This document shows, one piece after another, positions 1-6,870 of a stretch of DNA of 8,479 nt (its first letter is position 1; each line of letters begins with the position of its first letter). Source of the stretch: CAWJHE01 sp964614855 (GTDB lineage Bacteria > Chloroflexota > Anaerolineae > Anaerolineales > UBA4823); contig CAZTMX010000125.1 of NCBI GenBank assembly GCA_964614855.1, forward strand, positions 1-8,479. The letters are read 5' to 3'. A program made the translations under genes and the position numbers. Under the pieces are notes generated by a model. The model saw only the letters and a list, made by a program, of their open reading frames with translations. It did not search any database and was not told the DNA's origin.

Positions 1-1421
1 TTGCCACCAACCTTGCAGTGCACGGTTTGACCTTTACGCGCGCCATCATCCTGGCCCGTCTGCTGCCGGTAGAAGTTTTCGGGATTTTTGCTGGCCTGCA
101 TGCCGTGATCGAAGTAACCGTCACCACCACAGATTTTGGCTTGTTTAGCGCATTTTTACATCACGCCCCTGAGACAGAGGATGAAGACCGGGCTGCGCGA
201 GTGCACTTTTCCTTGCGGCTAGGGCTCCTGGCTGTCTGGGTGTTGCTGGCTGTATTTGGCGGCCTGGTGTTGCTGCAGGGTCCGCAGCGCCTGGCATGGC
301 TCTTGATGGTTTTTGCCAACTTCACCAACGAGTTGACCGGGCCTGCCAGGGCGGTGCTGGCACGCAGGGTAGACCACCGGCGCTCCGCGCTGATCACCCT
401 GCTCACCACTGTACTCAACGTCAGTATGGCAATCTCCACCGCCTGGATGGGTTGGGGGTTATTCTCGATTGTGGTTGCGGATGTCGTGACGACATGTGCA
501 GCCTTTATGAGCTTTTATTTCATAAGGCCCGCCTGGCGCATCCGCCTATCATGGCAGCCTGAGATCTTGCATTACTACCTGGATTTCGGCCAGCGAGCCT
601 ACGCGTCCACCTTCCTCTATCACCTGCTAGACCGTCTGGATGACCTTTGGACGCGTTTTCGCCTGGGCGAAACGGCGATGGGTTTTTATTCACGCGCTTA
701 TCGTTTTGCCAGCTTTCCCCGCAGCATATTAGCTACGCCGGTCAACCTGGTGATCGGGGGTACATACGCTGAGTTAAAAGGAGAGCGGCAGAAGTTATCG
801 CAGGCTTTCTTCCGTGCAAATGCGCTGCTCATCCGTTCGGGGTTCTTGCTGGCAGGTTGGATGGCGTTGATCGCGCCCGAATTTATCCGAATCTTGCTGA
901 CCGATAAATGGCTGCCGATGTTGGACGCCTTCCGCCTGATGCTCCTGTTTACCCTGCTGGATCCGCTCAAGCTTTCTATTTCTGATGTGCTCAACGCCGT
1001 AGGACGCCCGGAGCTGGTGGTGCGTACCCGCGGGATCCAGCTCCTGGTTTTGTTGGTCGGTCTGGCGCTGCTTTCCCCTTCCGGCGGCATCGCAGGTGTG
1101 GCACTGGCGGTCAATATTATGCTGGTACTGGGGATTGCCATCTTATTGTGGTATGCTCGCCGGTTTGTGGATTATTCGCTGGCCCGCCTGTTTGCTGTTC
1201 CTGCGGGTGCCCTGGCTGCAGGGCTGGTGATCACCGGCTTTGTTTCCGGTCAGTTTGTAGTTCCTGTGAATGACTGGCTGAGTGGGGGCATCAAGACCCT
1301 GGTCTTTTGCCTGGTGTACCTCGGGCTGCTGCTGGTTTTTGAAAAGGACAGGCTGGTGGAGATGGTGGGGCTGGCTCGGAACCTGATGCGACAGAGCCAA
1401 CCCCCGGAAACTGAAGCCTGA
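1..1421 (+). CDS. Wzx/TuaB-type polysaccharide flippase, 5' end missing
   Basis: This is an integral membrane transporter of the MATE/MVF (MOP) superfamily, expected to flip undecaprenyl-linked oligosaccharides from the cytoplasmic to the outer face of the membrane. The reading frame (codons starting at base 3) is open to the left edge. The GTG at 18 falls inside the conserved first-helix region, which reads like family members (ending RAIILARLLPVEVFGIFA), so the true start lies upstream and only the first few dozen residues are probably missing. About 467 residues after the GTG form roughly a dozen hydrophobic segments. The loop reading DDLWTRFRLGETAMGFYSRAYRF and the following proline-rich 'FPRSILATPVNLV' are typical of the WzxC/TuaB branch (seen as pattern resemblance). 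The gene ends in TGA at 1419-1421, 184 bases before a Wzy-like gene on the same strand, consistent with a glycan export cluster. The substrate cannot be inferred. Confidence 0.9.
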   Translation, partial: ATNLAVHGLTFTRAIILARLLPVEVFGIFAGLHAVIEVTVTTTDFGLFSAFLHHAPETEDEDRAARVHFSLRLGLLAVWVLLAVFGGLVLLQGPQRLAWLLMVFANFTNELTGPARAVLARRVDHRRSALITLLTTVLNVSMAISTAWMGWGLFSIVVADVVTTCAAFMSFYFIRPAWRIRLSWQPEILHYYLDFGQRAYASTFLYHLLDRLDDLWTRFRLGETAMGFYSRAYRFASFPRSILATPVNLVIGGTYAELKGERQKLSQAFFRANALLIRSGFLLAGWMALIAPEFIRILLTDKWLPMLDAFRLMLLFTLLDPLKLSISDVLNAVGRPELVVRTRGIQLLVLLVGLALLSPSGGIAGVALAVNIMLVLGIAILLWYARRFVDYSLARLFAVPAGALAAGLVITGFVSGQFVVPVNDWLSGGIKTLVFCLVYLGLLLVFEKDRLVEMVGLARNLMRQSQPPETEA

Positions 1422-1465
1422 TTAACCGGTCCAACCACGGGATACAGAAGCCTGATCGACCGGTC
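1404..1465. repeat. Imperfect direct repeat, 34-base period, at flippase stop
   Basis: The segment 1413-1431 recurs at 1447-1465 with 17 of 19 bases identical (core GAAGCCTGAT, two changed bases, then ACCGGTC). Extending leftward to 1404-1431 against 1438-1465 gives 23 of 28 identical. The first copy contains the last two codons and stop of the flippase. The second lies entirely after it. It looks like an old local duplication of the gene's 3' end. No function is evident. Confidence 0.6.
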
Positions 1466-1504
1466 TGCTGAAAAGTTGCCCGCTCCAGGCGGCGCGGGAT
1501 TGGA

Positions 1505-1510
1505 TATAAT
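1505..1510 (+). promoter_or_regulatory. Candidate -10 box for the Wzy-TPR gene
   Basis: A perfect TATAAT sits 95 bases before the TTG start at 1606, which would put transcription start near 1517. No convincing -35 hexamer lies 16-18 bases upstream; the nearest TTG-like element (TTGCCC at 1476-1481) is 23 bases away. The box is followed by two bases and GTACA, an arrangement repeated at the other TATAAT box in the window (6843-6848). A second, weaker extended -10-like sequence, TGTTAGAAT, occurs at 1579-1587. Read-through from the flippase is equally possible. Confidence 0.4.
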
Positions 1511-1521
1511 CTGTACACAGC

Positions 1522-1568
1522 AGCTAAAAAGCCTTCAGGCATCTGGCGCTGGGAGCCAGATTTTAGCT
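1522..1568 (+). promoter_or_regulatory. Nested inverted repeats in the 5' leader
   Basis: AGCTAAAA (1522-1529) is exactly complementary to TTTTAGCT (1561-1568). Inside this pair lies a second hairpin, ATCTGGC (1541-1547) with GCCAGAT (1555-1561) around a seven-base loop, and a small GCC/GGC hairpin at 1531-1540. On RNA this would fold into a closing stem carrying one strong and one weak arm, like a small three-way junction. It starts about five bases after the transcription start predicted from the TATAAT at 1505. The 3' side is T-rich (TTTTAGCTTTT at 1561-1571), so the inner hairpin could also act as a weak terminator or attenuator after the flippase. I recognise no known riboswitch or T-box here. 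Confidence 0.4.
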
Positions 1569-1605
1569 TTTAGGATGATGTTAGAATGCTTAGAAAGAGG
1601 GATTT

Positions 1606-4600
1606 TTGTCAACCCGATTAAGCCGGTTCGCAGCGAGTGTGATGGAAGCCGCCTGGCTGGCGGCTTTGATAGTTACCCCTGCTTTTTTCAACATCTATTC
1701 AAGCCGGATTTTTGAGCCCGATAAGCTGGCGATTTTGCGTTCCTTGGCGCTGCTTATCCTTGCATGCTGGCTGGTTGTTGCGTATGAAGAACGCGCTTTG
1801 ATCCAGGACAACCGCCGCATCACTGGGCTTAACAGTGGCGAGTTGCTCAAGCAACCGTTAATAGCACCGGTCTTGGGGCTGGCTGTGGTTTACATCCTCT
1901 CCACTCTATTTTCAGTATCCCCCCAGATCAGCTTGTGGGGATCCTACCCCCGCTTGCAGGGTGCATATACCACCTTTTCTTACCTTGTTATCTTCGCCGC
2001 CATGATCGCCAACTTGCGCCGGCGCTCGCAAATTGACCGTGTAATCGGGGCAATTATCCTCACCAGCTTGCCTGTCAGCCTGTATGGTTTGTTGCAGCGC
2101 TTTCAAATTGATCCCATCCCTTGGGGTGGAGATACCGCAACCCGGATCGCGTCCACACTGGGTAACTCAATCTTCATCGCAGCTTATCTGATCATGGTAT
2201 TCCCATTGACCGTGATGCGCATAGTTGAATCCTTTGAAGCACTGATGGATGAACACGCCAGCACCCTCGCCAATTTCATCCGGGCGACCAGTTACGTGTT
2301 TATCGCCGCCCTGCAGCTCATTGCCATTTATTATTCAGGCAGTCGCGGGCCCTGGTTGGGCTTGGGAACCAGCCTGGTAGTCATGTGGCTGGGTCTTTCA
2401 CTGATCTGGCGTAAACGCTGGTTGACCTGGACGGGTGTAATCGCCGCAGTGCTGGCAGGCGCTTTCCTGGTCACATTAAATATCCCGGGCGGTCCCTTAG
2501 AAAGCCTGCGCAACCGGCCGGAATTCGGACGGTTGGGTCAATTGCTGGATTCAGAAAGCCGCACCGGCAAAGTGCGTACCCTGATCTGGCAGGGGGCTGC
2601 GGCGCTTGTCCAGCCGCATGAACCGTTGGAGTACCCGGACGGCAGCACCGACGGGTTGAATTTTATCCGCCCGTTGCTGGGGTATGGTCCGGAAACCATG
2701 TATGTGGCTTTCAACCGGTTTTACCCGCCTGAGCTGGCGAAGGTTGAGAAGCGCAATGCCTCCCCGGACCGCGCTCACAACGAAACTTGGGATGCCCTGG
2801 TGATGACTGGCCTCCTGGGGTTGCTGGTTTACCTGGGGTTGTTTACCCTGGTGATCTACTACGCGCTCAAGTGGTTGGGTATGGTGCGCAGTAAAAAACA
2901 GCGTAATTCGTTTTTTCTCATTTATGCGATAAGCGGTCTTAGCAGTGCTATGCTATTCGGCTTATGGAAAGGCGCTGCATACCTGGGTGTGGCGCTGCCT
3001 TTCGGCATGATCCTGGGAGTAGGGTTGTATCTGTTGTTGGCATCCGTAAAAGGCGACTTGGTAACGGCGCAATCACCGCAGGAGAAGATGCGCCAATACT
3101 TGCTGCTGGGTTTGCTGGCAGCCGTCGTGGCGCATTTTATGGAGATCAATTTTGGAATCGCCATTGCAGCTACTCGTTTACATTTCTGGGTTTACGCTGC
3201 GCTGATTTTTCTGGCCGGCTACTGGCTACCGCAGCAAGAAGTTATTATAAGCGCCGCCAGCGTAGATGAAAGCCTGCCTGCGGATGGCACATCCACTGGG
3301 TCTGGCGTTGAGGCCAATTCGGCGAAGATCGAAGAACCCCAACAGGAAATGGTACACACAGAAAAGAGAAGGAGCACCGGTGCCGTAGGAACCTCCGCCA
3401 GAAAAAAACGCCGCAGTGTTCATACTGCCGCACCCATCTTGCGCCTGGGAGAACACATGCGTCAAATGCTGATCCTGGCGATTATGTTGTCCATTTTGAT
3501 AAGCACGTTGGGGTTTAATTTCATCACAAATTCGCAGCGCAACACCTCTGTTCTGGGTGTGGTTTGGCAAGCCTTAGTGCGCTTGCCGGATAGTGCTGGG
3601 TACTCCTTTGGCGTTTTGGCTTTGATTTTTACAACCTGGTTGATCGGTGCTGCCGTACTGGTTTCCGAAGCTGTGCACACCCAGGCAGATGTGACCCCCA
3701 GCACTTCCTGGCTCAAGATGTTTGGCCTGATTCTGACAGTCTCATTCGTGACCGCAGTGATTTTCTGGCTCGTGCACGCCCAGGCATTGGCAGCCATGGC
3801 GGGTATAAACGCGACTAATATGGACCAGGTTTTAGACCAGGTCAGGCGTTCTGAAGGGCTGGTTACCCGGTATTACCTTGCGCTGTTGCTTATTCTCTTA
3901 CTTTTGGGCTACGCGCTCGCTTCGGGTTCAGCACTGCATCAGAAGTACCGCAGCCAGCTCAGCCCCATCCTGGCGGGGGCAGGGTTGATGATCACGCTGG
4001 GAGTGGCGGGTTTCACAAACCTGCGGGTTGTACAGGCGGATGTAGCTTTCAAGACCGCCGAATTGTTCGCCCAACCCAACACCTGGCCCGCAGCAATCGC
4101 CATCTACGAGCGCGCGATCGAGCTTGCGCCCAGAGAAGATTACTACTATCTCTTCCTGGGTAGGGCGTATCTGGAACACGCCAAAACGATCGAAGACGCG
4201 ACTGAAAGCGAAGCGCTTTTTTCCAGCGCCGCCAGGGATTTGCGCACAGCTCAGGAGTTGAACCCGCTCAATACCGATCACACGGCGAACCTGGGGCGCC
4301 TGTACAATATGTGGGCGAGCATCAGCGCGGACCCACAGCTCAGGTTAGAGCGGGCCCAAATCTCCAGCAATTATTTCTCCCGTGCATTGTCTTTGAGCCC
4401 GAACCATGCTCGCCTGTGGGACGAGTGGGCGGCGCTTTTCTTGAACGTATTGGACTCACCTGATGAAGCCTACGCGCGCCTGCAGCAGGCGCTGGTGGTG
4501 GACCCGGAATACGATTGGACCCACGCCTTGCTGGGGGATTATTACGGCCGCGTCATCGCCGGGCAGAGTGCAACGCCTGAAGAACGAAAAACAGCTCTGC

Positions 4601-4920
4601 AAAATGCAGCCCAGGCGTACGCAAAGGCTTTGCAATATACTGGCGCAGAAAGTGTTGAATCAGCATACAGTTATGCACTTGTATTAGGCTCCATCTACAC
4701 ACAATTAGGTCAGCCCGAGGAGGCTTTTTCAGCCTATGACCTGGCAAGAAGGATGGCGCCTGCTGAAGAAATCTGGCGAGTGGATGAAGCGCTGGCGCGG
4801 CAGTATGCCGTATTAGGAGATCCGGCGAACGCCTTACTTTACGCCAACCAGGCGCTAGCTGCCGCCCCTGAGGAATATCAACAACGCATCCGTGAGTTCT
4901 TGGATCAGATTTCAGGCTAG
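1606..4920 (+). CDS. O-antigen ligase/polymerase-like membrane protein with C-terminal TPR domain
   Basis: This 1104-residue polytopic membrane protein belongs to the Wzy_C / O-antigen ligase superfamily, whose members polymerise or transfer undecaprenyl-linked glycans on the outer face of the membrane. Residues about 15-545 form a first block of many hydrophobic helices. It carries a SRGPWLGL motif (Ser246-Arg247-Gly248) and a conserved DRAHNETWDA loop (388-397) whose His391 matches the essential histidine region of the family. Residues about 546-617 are a hydrophilic linker rich in Ser, Glu, Lys and Arg (KKRR). A second block of about five helices spans 618-803. Residues about 811-1100 contain six or seven TPR-like helical pairs (for example AIAIYERAIELAP, AYARLQQALVVDP, ALLYANQALAAAP), probably for protein contacts. 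The start is TTG, preceded by AGAGGGA (1596-1602), with an in-frame TAG at 1591-1593 just upstream; a GTG (1639) and ATG (1642) downstream are alternatives. Whether it is a polymerase, a ligase or a protein glycosyltransferase cannot be decided from sequence. Confidence 0.9.
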   Translation: MSTRLSRFAASVMEAAWLAALIVTPAFFNIYSSRIFEPDKLAILRSLALLILACWLVVAYEERALIQDNRRITGLNSGELLKQPLIAPVLGLAVVYILSTLFSVSPQISLWGSYPRLQGAYTTFSYLVIFAAMIANLRRRSQIDRVIGAIILTSLPVSLYGLLQRFQIDPIPWGGDTATRIASTLGNSIFIAAYLIMVFPLTVMRIVESFEALMDEHASTLANFIRATSYVFIAALQLIAIYYSGSRGPWLGLGTSLVVMWLGLSLIWRKRWLTWTGVIAAVLAGAFLVTLNIPGGPLESLRNRPEFGRLGQLLDSESRTGKVRTLIWQGAAALVQPHEPLEYPDGSTDGLNFIRPLLGYGPETMYVAFNRFYPPELAKVEKRNASPDRAHNETWDALVMTGLLGLLVYLGLFTLVIYYALKWLGMVRSKKQRNSFFLIYAISGLSSAMLFGLWKGAAYLGVALPFGMILGVGLYLLLASVKGDLVTAQSPQEKMRQYLLLGLLAAVVAHFMEINFGIAIAATRLHFWVYAALIFLAGYWLPQQEVIISAASVDESLPADGTSTGSGVEANSAKIEEPQQEMVHTEKRRSTGAVGTSARKKRRSVHTAAPILRLGEHMRQMLILAIMLSILISTLGFNFITNSQRNTSVLGVVWQALVRLPDSAGYSFGVLALIFTTWLIGAAVLVSEAVHTQADVTPSTSWLKMFGLILTVSFVTAVIFWLVHAQALAAMAGINATNMDQVLDQVRRSEGLVTRYYLALLLILLLLGYALASGSALHQKYRSQLSPILAGAGLMITLGVAGFTNLRVVQADVAFKTAELFAQPNTWPAAIAIYERAIELAPREDYYYLFLGRAYLEHAKTIEDATESEALFSSAARDLRTAQELNPLNTDHTANLGRLYNMWASISADPQLRLERAQISSNYFSRALSLSPNHARLWDEWAALFLNVLDSPDEAYARLQQALVVDPEYDWTHALLGDYYGRVIAGQSATPEERKTALQNAAQAYAKALQYTGAESVESAYSYALVLGSIYTQLGQPEEAFSAYDLARRMAPAEEIWRVDEALARQYAVLGDPANALLYANQALAAAPEEYQQRIREFLDQISG

Positions 4921-4934
4921 GGTTGAGATATCGC

Positions 4935-4958
4935 CTCATCTGCTGCACGGCAGATGGG
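4935..4958 (+). other. Hairpin between the Wzy-TPR and phosphoglycosyltransferase genes
   Basis: CATCTGC (4937-4943) and GCAGATG (4950-4956) are perfectly complementary around a six-base loop, and the stem extends by a T-G and a C-G pair to nine pairs. It begins 15 bases after the stop codon at 4918-4920. Only AATTT follows it, so it is a poor intrinsic terminator, although it could stabilise or partly terminate the upstream message. The 3' arm contains the ATG at 4954, which is therefore an unlikely start codon for the next gene. Confidence 0.45.
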
Positions 4959-4964
4959 AATTTC

Positions 4965-4973
4965 TGCTAAACT
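4965..4973 (+). promoter_or_regulatory. Possible extended -10 element for leaderless start at 4981
   Basis: TGC followed by TAAACT (hexamer 4968-4973) fits an extended -10 with the TANNNT pattern. Seven bases separate it from the ATG at 4981, the usual distance from a -10 box to a transcription start. This would give a leaderless message and explain the lack of any Shine-Dalgarno-like sequence before this gene. No -35 box is apparent. This is weak, pattern-only evidence. Confidence 0.3.
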
Positions 4974-4980
4974 AAAACCA

Positions 4981-6801
4981 ATGAGTATTTTGCCATTTTT
5001 GACTGCTTTTTTCCCGGGTTTACTCCTTATCCCCCTGGTCAGGCGTCTGAGTATTCGATTGAACCGGGTGGCAGAACCGCGTCCCGACCGCTGGCACAGC
5101 AAACCGACGGCTACCCTGGGTGGGATTGGTATTACGCTGGCTTTTTGCCTGGGTCTGCTGGGATACACCCTGGTTTCGCCTCAAGACGACCAGCATAGAG
5201 CTCTCTTTTTACTTGCTCCTGCCATAATGTTCTGTCTGGGGCTGGTGGATGACCTCAAACGGCTCTCGCCGCAGGCAAAATTAGCCGGTCAGATCCTGAT
5301 CACTGCCCTGGTAATTTCCTTGGGTTACCGGACAGAATTCTTTACCCCGCGCATCGCCAACCCGATACTCGCTCAGGTGCCCAATGTCCTGCTTACTTTT
5401 GTCTGGTTGGTTGGCATTACCAATGCCATCAATCTGCTGGATAACATGGATGGACTGGCTGGGGGGATTGCGCTCATCGCTGCAGTTATCCTGGCTTATT
5501 TCTTCTACCGTGCTGGTGATGTCTTCTTGTTGGCGATTGCCTTATCCCTTGCAGGCAGCTTATTGGCCTTTCTTGTTTTTAATTTTCCTCCAGCATCGAT
5601 CTTTATGGGAGACAGCGGCAGCCTGTTCTTGGGCTTTACCCTGGCGCTGTTAGCGATTGCCCGCCAGCCCCAGGCTTCGAATGTACTGGCGGTTATGGGC
5701 GTACCCATCCTTCTCTTTCTTTTGCCCATCCTGGACACTGCGCTGGTGACTTTTACGCGCCTGCTGCGCGGCCAATCTCCCATGCAGGGCGGTCGTGACC
5801 ACACATCACACCGTCTGATCGCCTTTGGTCTGAGCGAACGCCAGGCTGTTTTAGCGCTCTACCTGGTGGCGCTGATTTCCGGCTCCCTGGCTGCGGTTTT
5901 GGAATCTATTCAATACTGGTACAGCCTGGTGTTGGTCCCACTTCTGGTGATTACGATGGCGCTGCTGGTGGCATACCTGGGTGGGTTGAAGGTCTTGCCT
6001 GCAGCATCGAACACAGGCCAACCTCGCCCACTCACAAAAATTTTTCTGGATCTTACCTTTCGGCGCCACTTGCTGGAAGTGCTCCTGGACTTCACCTTGA
6101 TAAGCCTCGCTTTTTACCTGGCTATCCTGACGACTTCCGGCATTGCCTTGTTTGAAAAAGGGCTTTCGGCATACCTCAATGCCTTACCCGCCGCACTCGG
6201 CAGCGCCTACCTGGCATTCTTTGCAGCGGGTGTTTATCGGGGGGTTTGGCGCTATGTGGACTTGCGGGATATGCTGCGCTTTTTCCAGGCCGCGTTGGGG
6301 GCTGTTGTCCTGCTGCTGGCTTTTGTTTATCTCGCGAGCGCGTTAGGATGGAACACCCTGGCGCAAGACTTGCCCTTATCTATCTACTTGCTCTTTCCAA
6401 TTTTTCTTTTCTCAGGTCTGTCTGCCTCGCGCTCTTCTTTTCGCCTGTTGGACCTCATCAAAGGCCAACAGCCTGCTCAGGGTGAGGAACGTGTGGTCAT
6501 CATTGGGGCTGGGGATGCAGGCGAAATGGCGCTGCGCTGGATCCAGATGAACCCGCATTTTCACCTTCGCCCACTTGGATTGCTCGACGATGATCCCTTG
6601 CTGCAAGGCAGGATCATCCACGGAGTAACCGTGGTGGGTACGGTCAGCCAATTAGAGCGTATGATCGGTGTTTTAGGTATTCAAGGCGTCATCCTGGCTG
6701 AGGGCATAGATGCCTCCGATATTGCCTACCGGGTGCGTCTGGTGTGTCTGGAAAATGGTTGCTGGATCAGGCGTTTGCGCCTGGAATTTGAAGAACCATG
6801 A
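4981..6801 (+). CDS. WecA/MraY-type phosphoglycosyltransferase fused to WbpM/WbaP-like N-terminal module
   Basis: The protein is expected to transfer a (HexNAc-)1-phosphate from a UDP-sugar to undecaprenyl phosphate, starting glycan assembly at the membrane. Numbered from the ATG at 4981 (606 residues), the N-terminal half (about 1-345) is a multi-helix enzyme of glycosyltransferase family 4. It has the family's motifs: HSKPTATLGG (39-48), the Asp pair LVDDLKR (90-91), NAINLLDNMDGLAGG (148-162), FMGDSGS (208-214) and GGRDHTSHRL (270-279). The C-terminal half begins near residue 360 (RRHLLEVLLDF) with about four more helices, YRGVWRYVDLRDM, and a Rossmann-like domain with GAGDAG (509-514) and LGLLDDDP. 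It resembles the N-terminal part of WbpM/FlaA1/CapD or WbaP-type proteins. It stops without either a dehydratase or a bacterial sugar transferase domain. An ATG at 4954 would add nine residues, but it lies in a hairpin and the hydrophobic N-terminus fits 4981 better. Neither start has a clear ribosome binding site. The WecA/TagO-like half is certain; its sugar is not. Confidence 0.9.
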   Translation: MSILPFLTAFFPGLLLIPLVRRLSIRLNRVAEPRPDRWHSKPTATLGGIGITLAFCLGLLGYTLVSPQDDQHRALFLLAPAIMFCLGLVDDLKRLSPQAKLAGQILITALVISLGYRTEFFTPRIANPILAQVPNVLLTFVWLVGITNAINLLDNMDGLAGGIALIAAVILAYFFYRAGDVFLLAIALSLAGSLLAFLVFNFPPASIFMGDSGSLFLGFTLALLAIARQPQASNVLAVMGVPILLFLLPILDTALVTFTRLLRGQSPMQGGRDHTSHRLIAFGLSERQAVLALYLVALISGSLAAVLESIQYWYSLVLVPLLVITMALLVAYLGGLKVLPAASNTGQPRPLTKIFLDLTFRRHLLEVLLDFTLISLAFYLAILTTSGIALFEKGLSAYLNALPAALGSAYLAFFAAGVYRGVWRYVDLRDMLRFFQAALGAVVLLLAFVYLASALGWNTLAQDLPLSIYLLFPIFLFSGLSASRSSFRLLDLIKGQQPAQGEERVVIIGAGDAGEMALRWIQMNPHFHLRPLGLLDDDPLLQGRIIHGVTVVGTVSQLERMIGVLGIQGVILAEGIDASDIAYRVRLVCLENGCWIRRLRLEFEEP

Positions 6802-6812
6802 AATTAATCTGC

Positions 6813-6836
6813 CAGAAGTCAGAGCCCGGCCTTCTG
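6813..6836. repeat. Short inverted repeat upstream of the C45 hydrolase gene
   Basis: CAGAAG (6813-6818) and CTTCTG (6831-6836) form a six-base inverted repeat with a 12-base spacer containing GCCCGGC. It ends six bases before the TATAAT at 6843, where a -35 region or an operator would lie. No T-tract follows, so it is not a good terminator for the preceding gene. A repressor site is conceivable but unproven. Confidence 0.25.
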
Positions 6837-6842
6837 ATCGTA

Positions 6843-6848
6843 TATAAT
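6843..6848 (+). promoter_or_regulatory. Candidate -10 box for the C45 hydrolase gene
   Basis: A perfect TATAAT sits 22 bases before the ATG at 6871, predicting transcription start near 6855 and a leader of only about 15 bases. The hexamer at the ideal -35 position (6820-6825) does not resemble TTGACA. As at 1505-1510, the box is followed by two bases and GTACA. It lies in the 69-base gap after the phosphoglycosyltransferase stop, which suggests this gene can be transcribed independently. Confidence 0.5.
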
Positions 6849-6854
6849 AGGTAC

Positions 6855-6862
6855 AAAGGAAA
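6855..6862 (+). promoter_or_regulatory. Ribosome binding site of the C45 hydrolase gene
   Basis: AAAGGAAA lies eight bases before the ATG at 6871 and is the clearest Shine-Dalgarno sequence in the window. It fixes the start of the downstream gene. It lies at the predicted transcription start, so if the TATAAT at 6843 is the promoter the leader would be minimal. Confidence 0.6.
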
Positions 6863-6870
6863 TCACAACT

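Noticed and set aside
18..20. GTG at 18 as the true start of the flippase
   Set aside because: The frame continues upstream to the edge with flippase-like residues (ATNLA), and the GTG falls within the first conserved helix region, so the gene is simply cut by the window.
1476..1715. A 79-codon forward reading frame spanning the leader and the start of the Wzy-TPR gene
   Set aside because: It overlaps the well-supported membrane protein in another frame, has no ribosome binding site and its sequence resembles no family I know.
3226..3797. Reverse-strand open frames of 62-114 codons opposite the linker and second membrane block
   Set aside because: They are opposite a gene with clear protein features, and their translations are low-complexity shadows without recognisable motifs or start signals.
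3928..4281. A 117-codon reverse-strand frame under the TPR region
   Set aside because: It lies opposite clear TPR repeats and has no Shine-Dalgarno or family pattern. It is best explained as a GC-driven shadow frame.
4078..4920. DNA-level tandem repeats in the TPR-coding region
   Set aside because: The repeats are visible only as degenerate protein helices; I see no matching nucleotide repeat units.
4553..4948. A 131-codon reverse-strand frame under the end of the Wzy-TPR gene
   Set aside because: It is antisense to TPR-coding sequence, is rich in Arg, Pro and His as expected of a shadow frame, and has no start signal.
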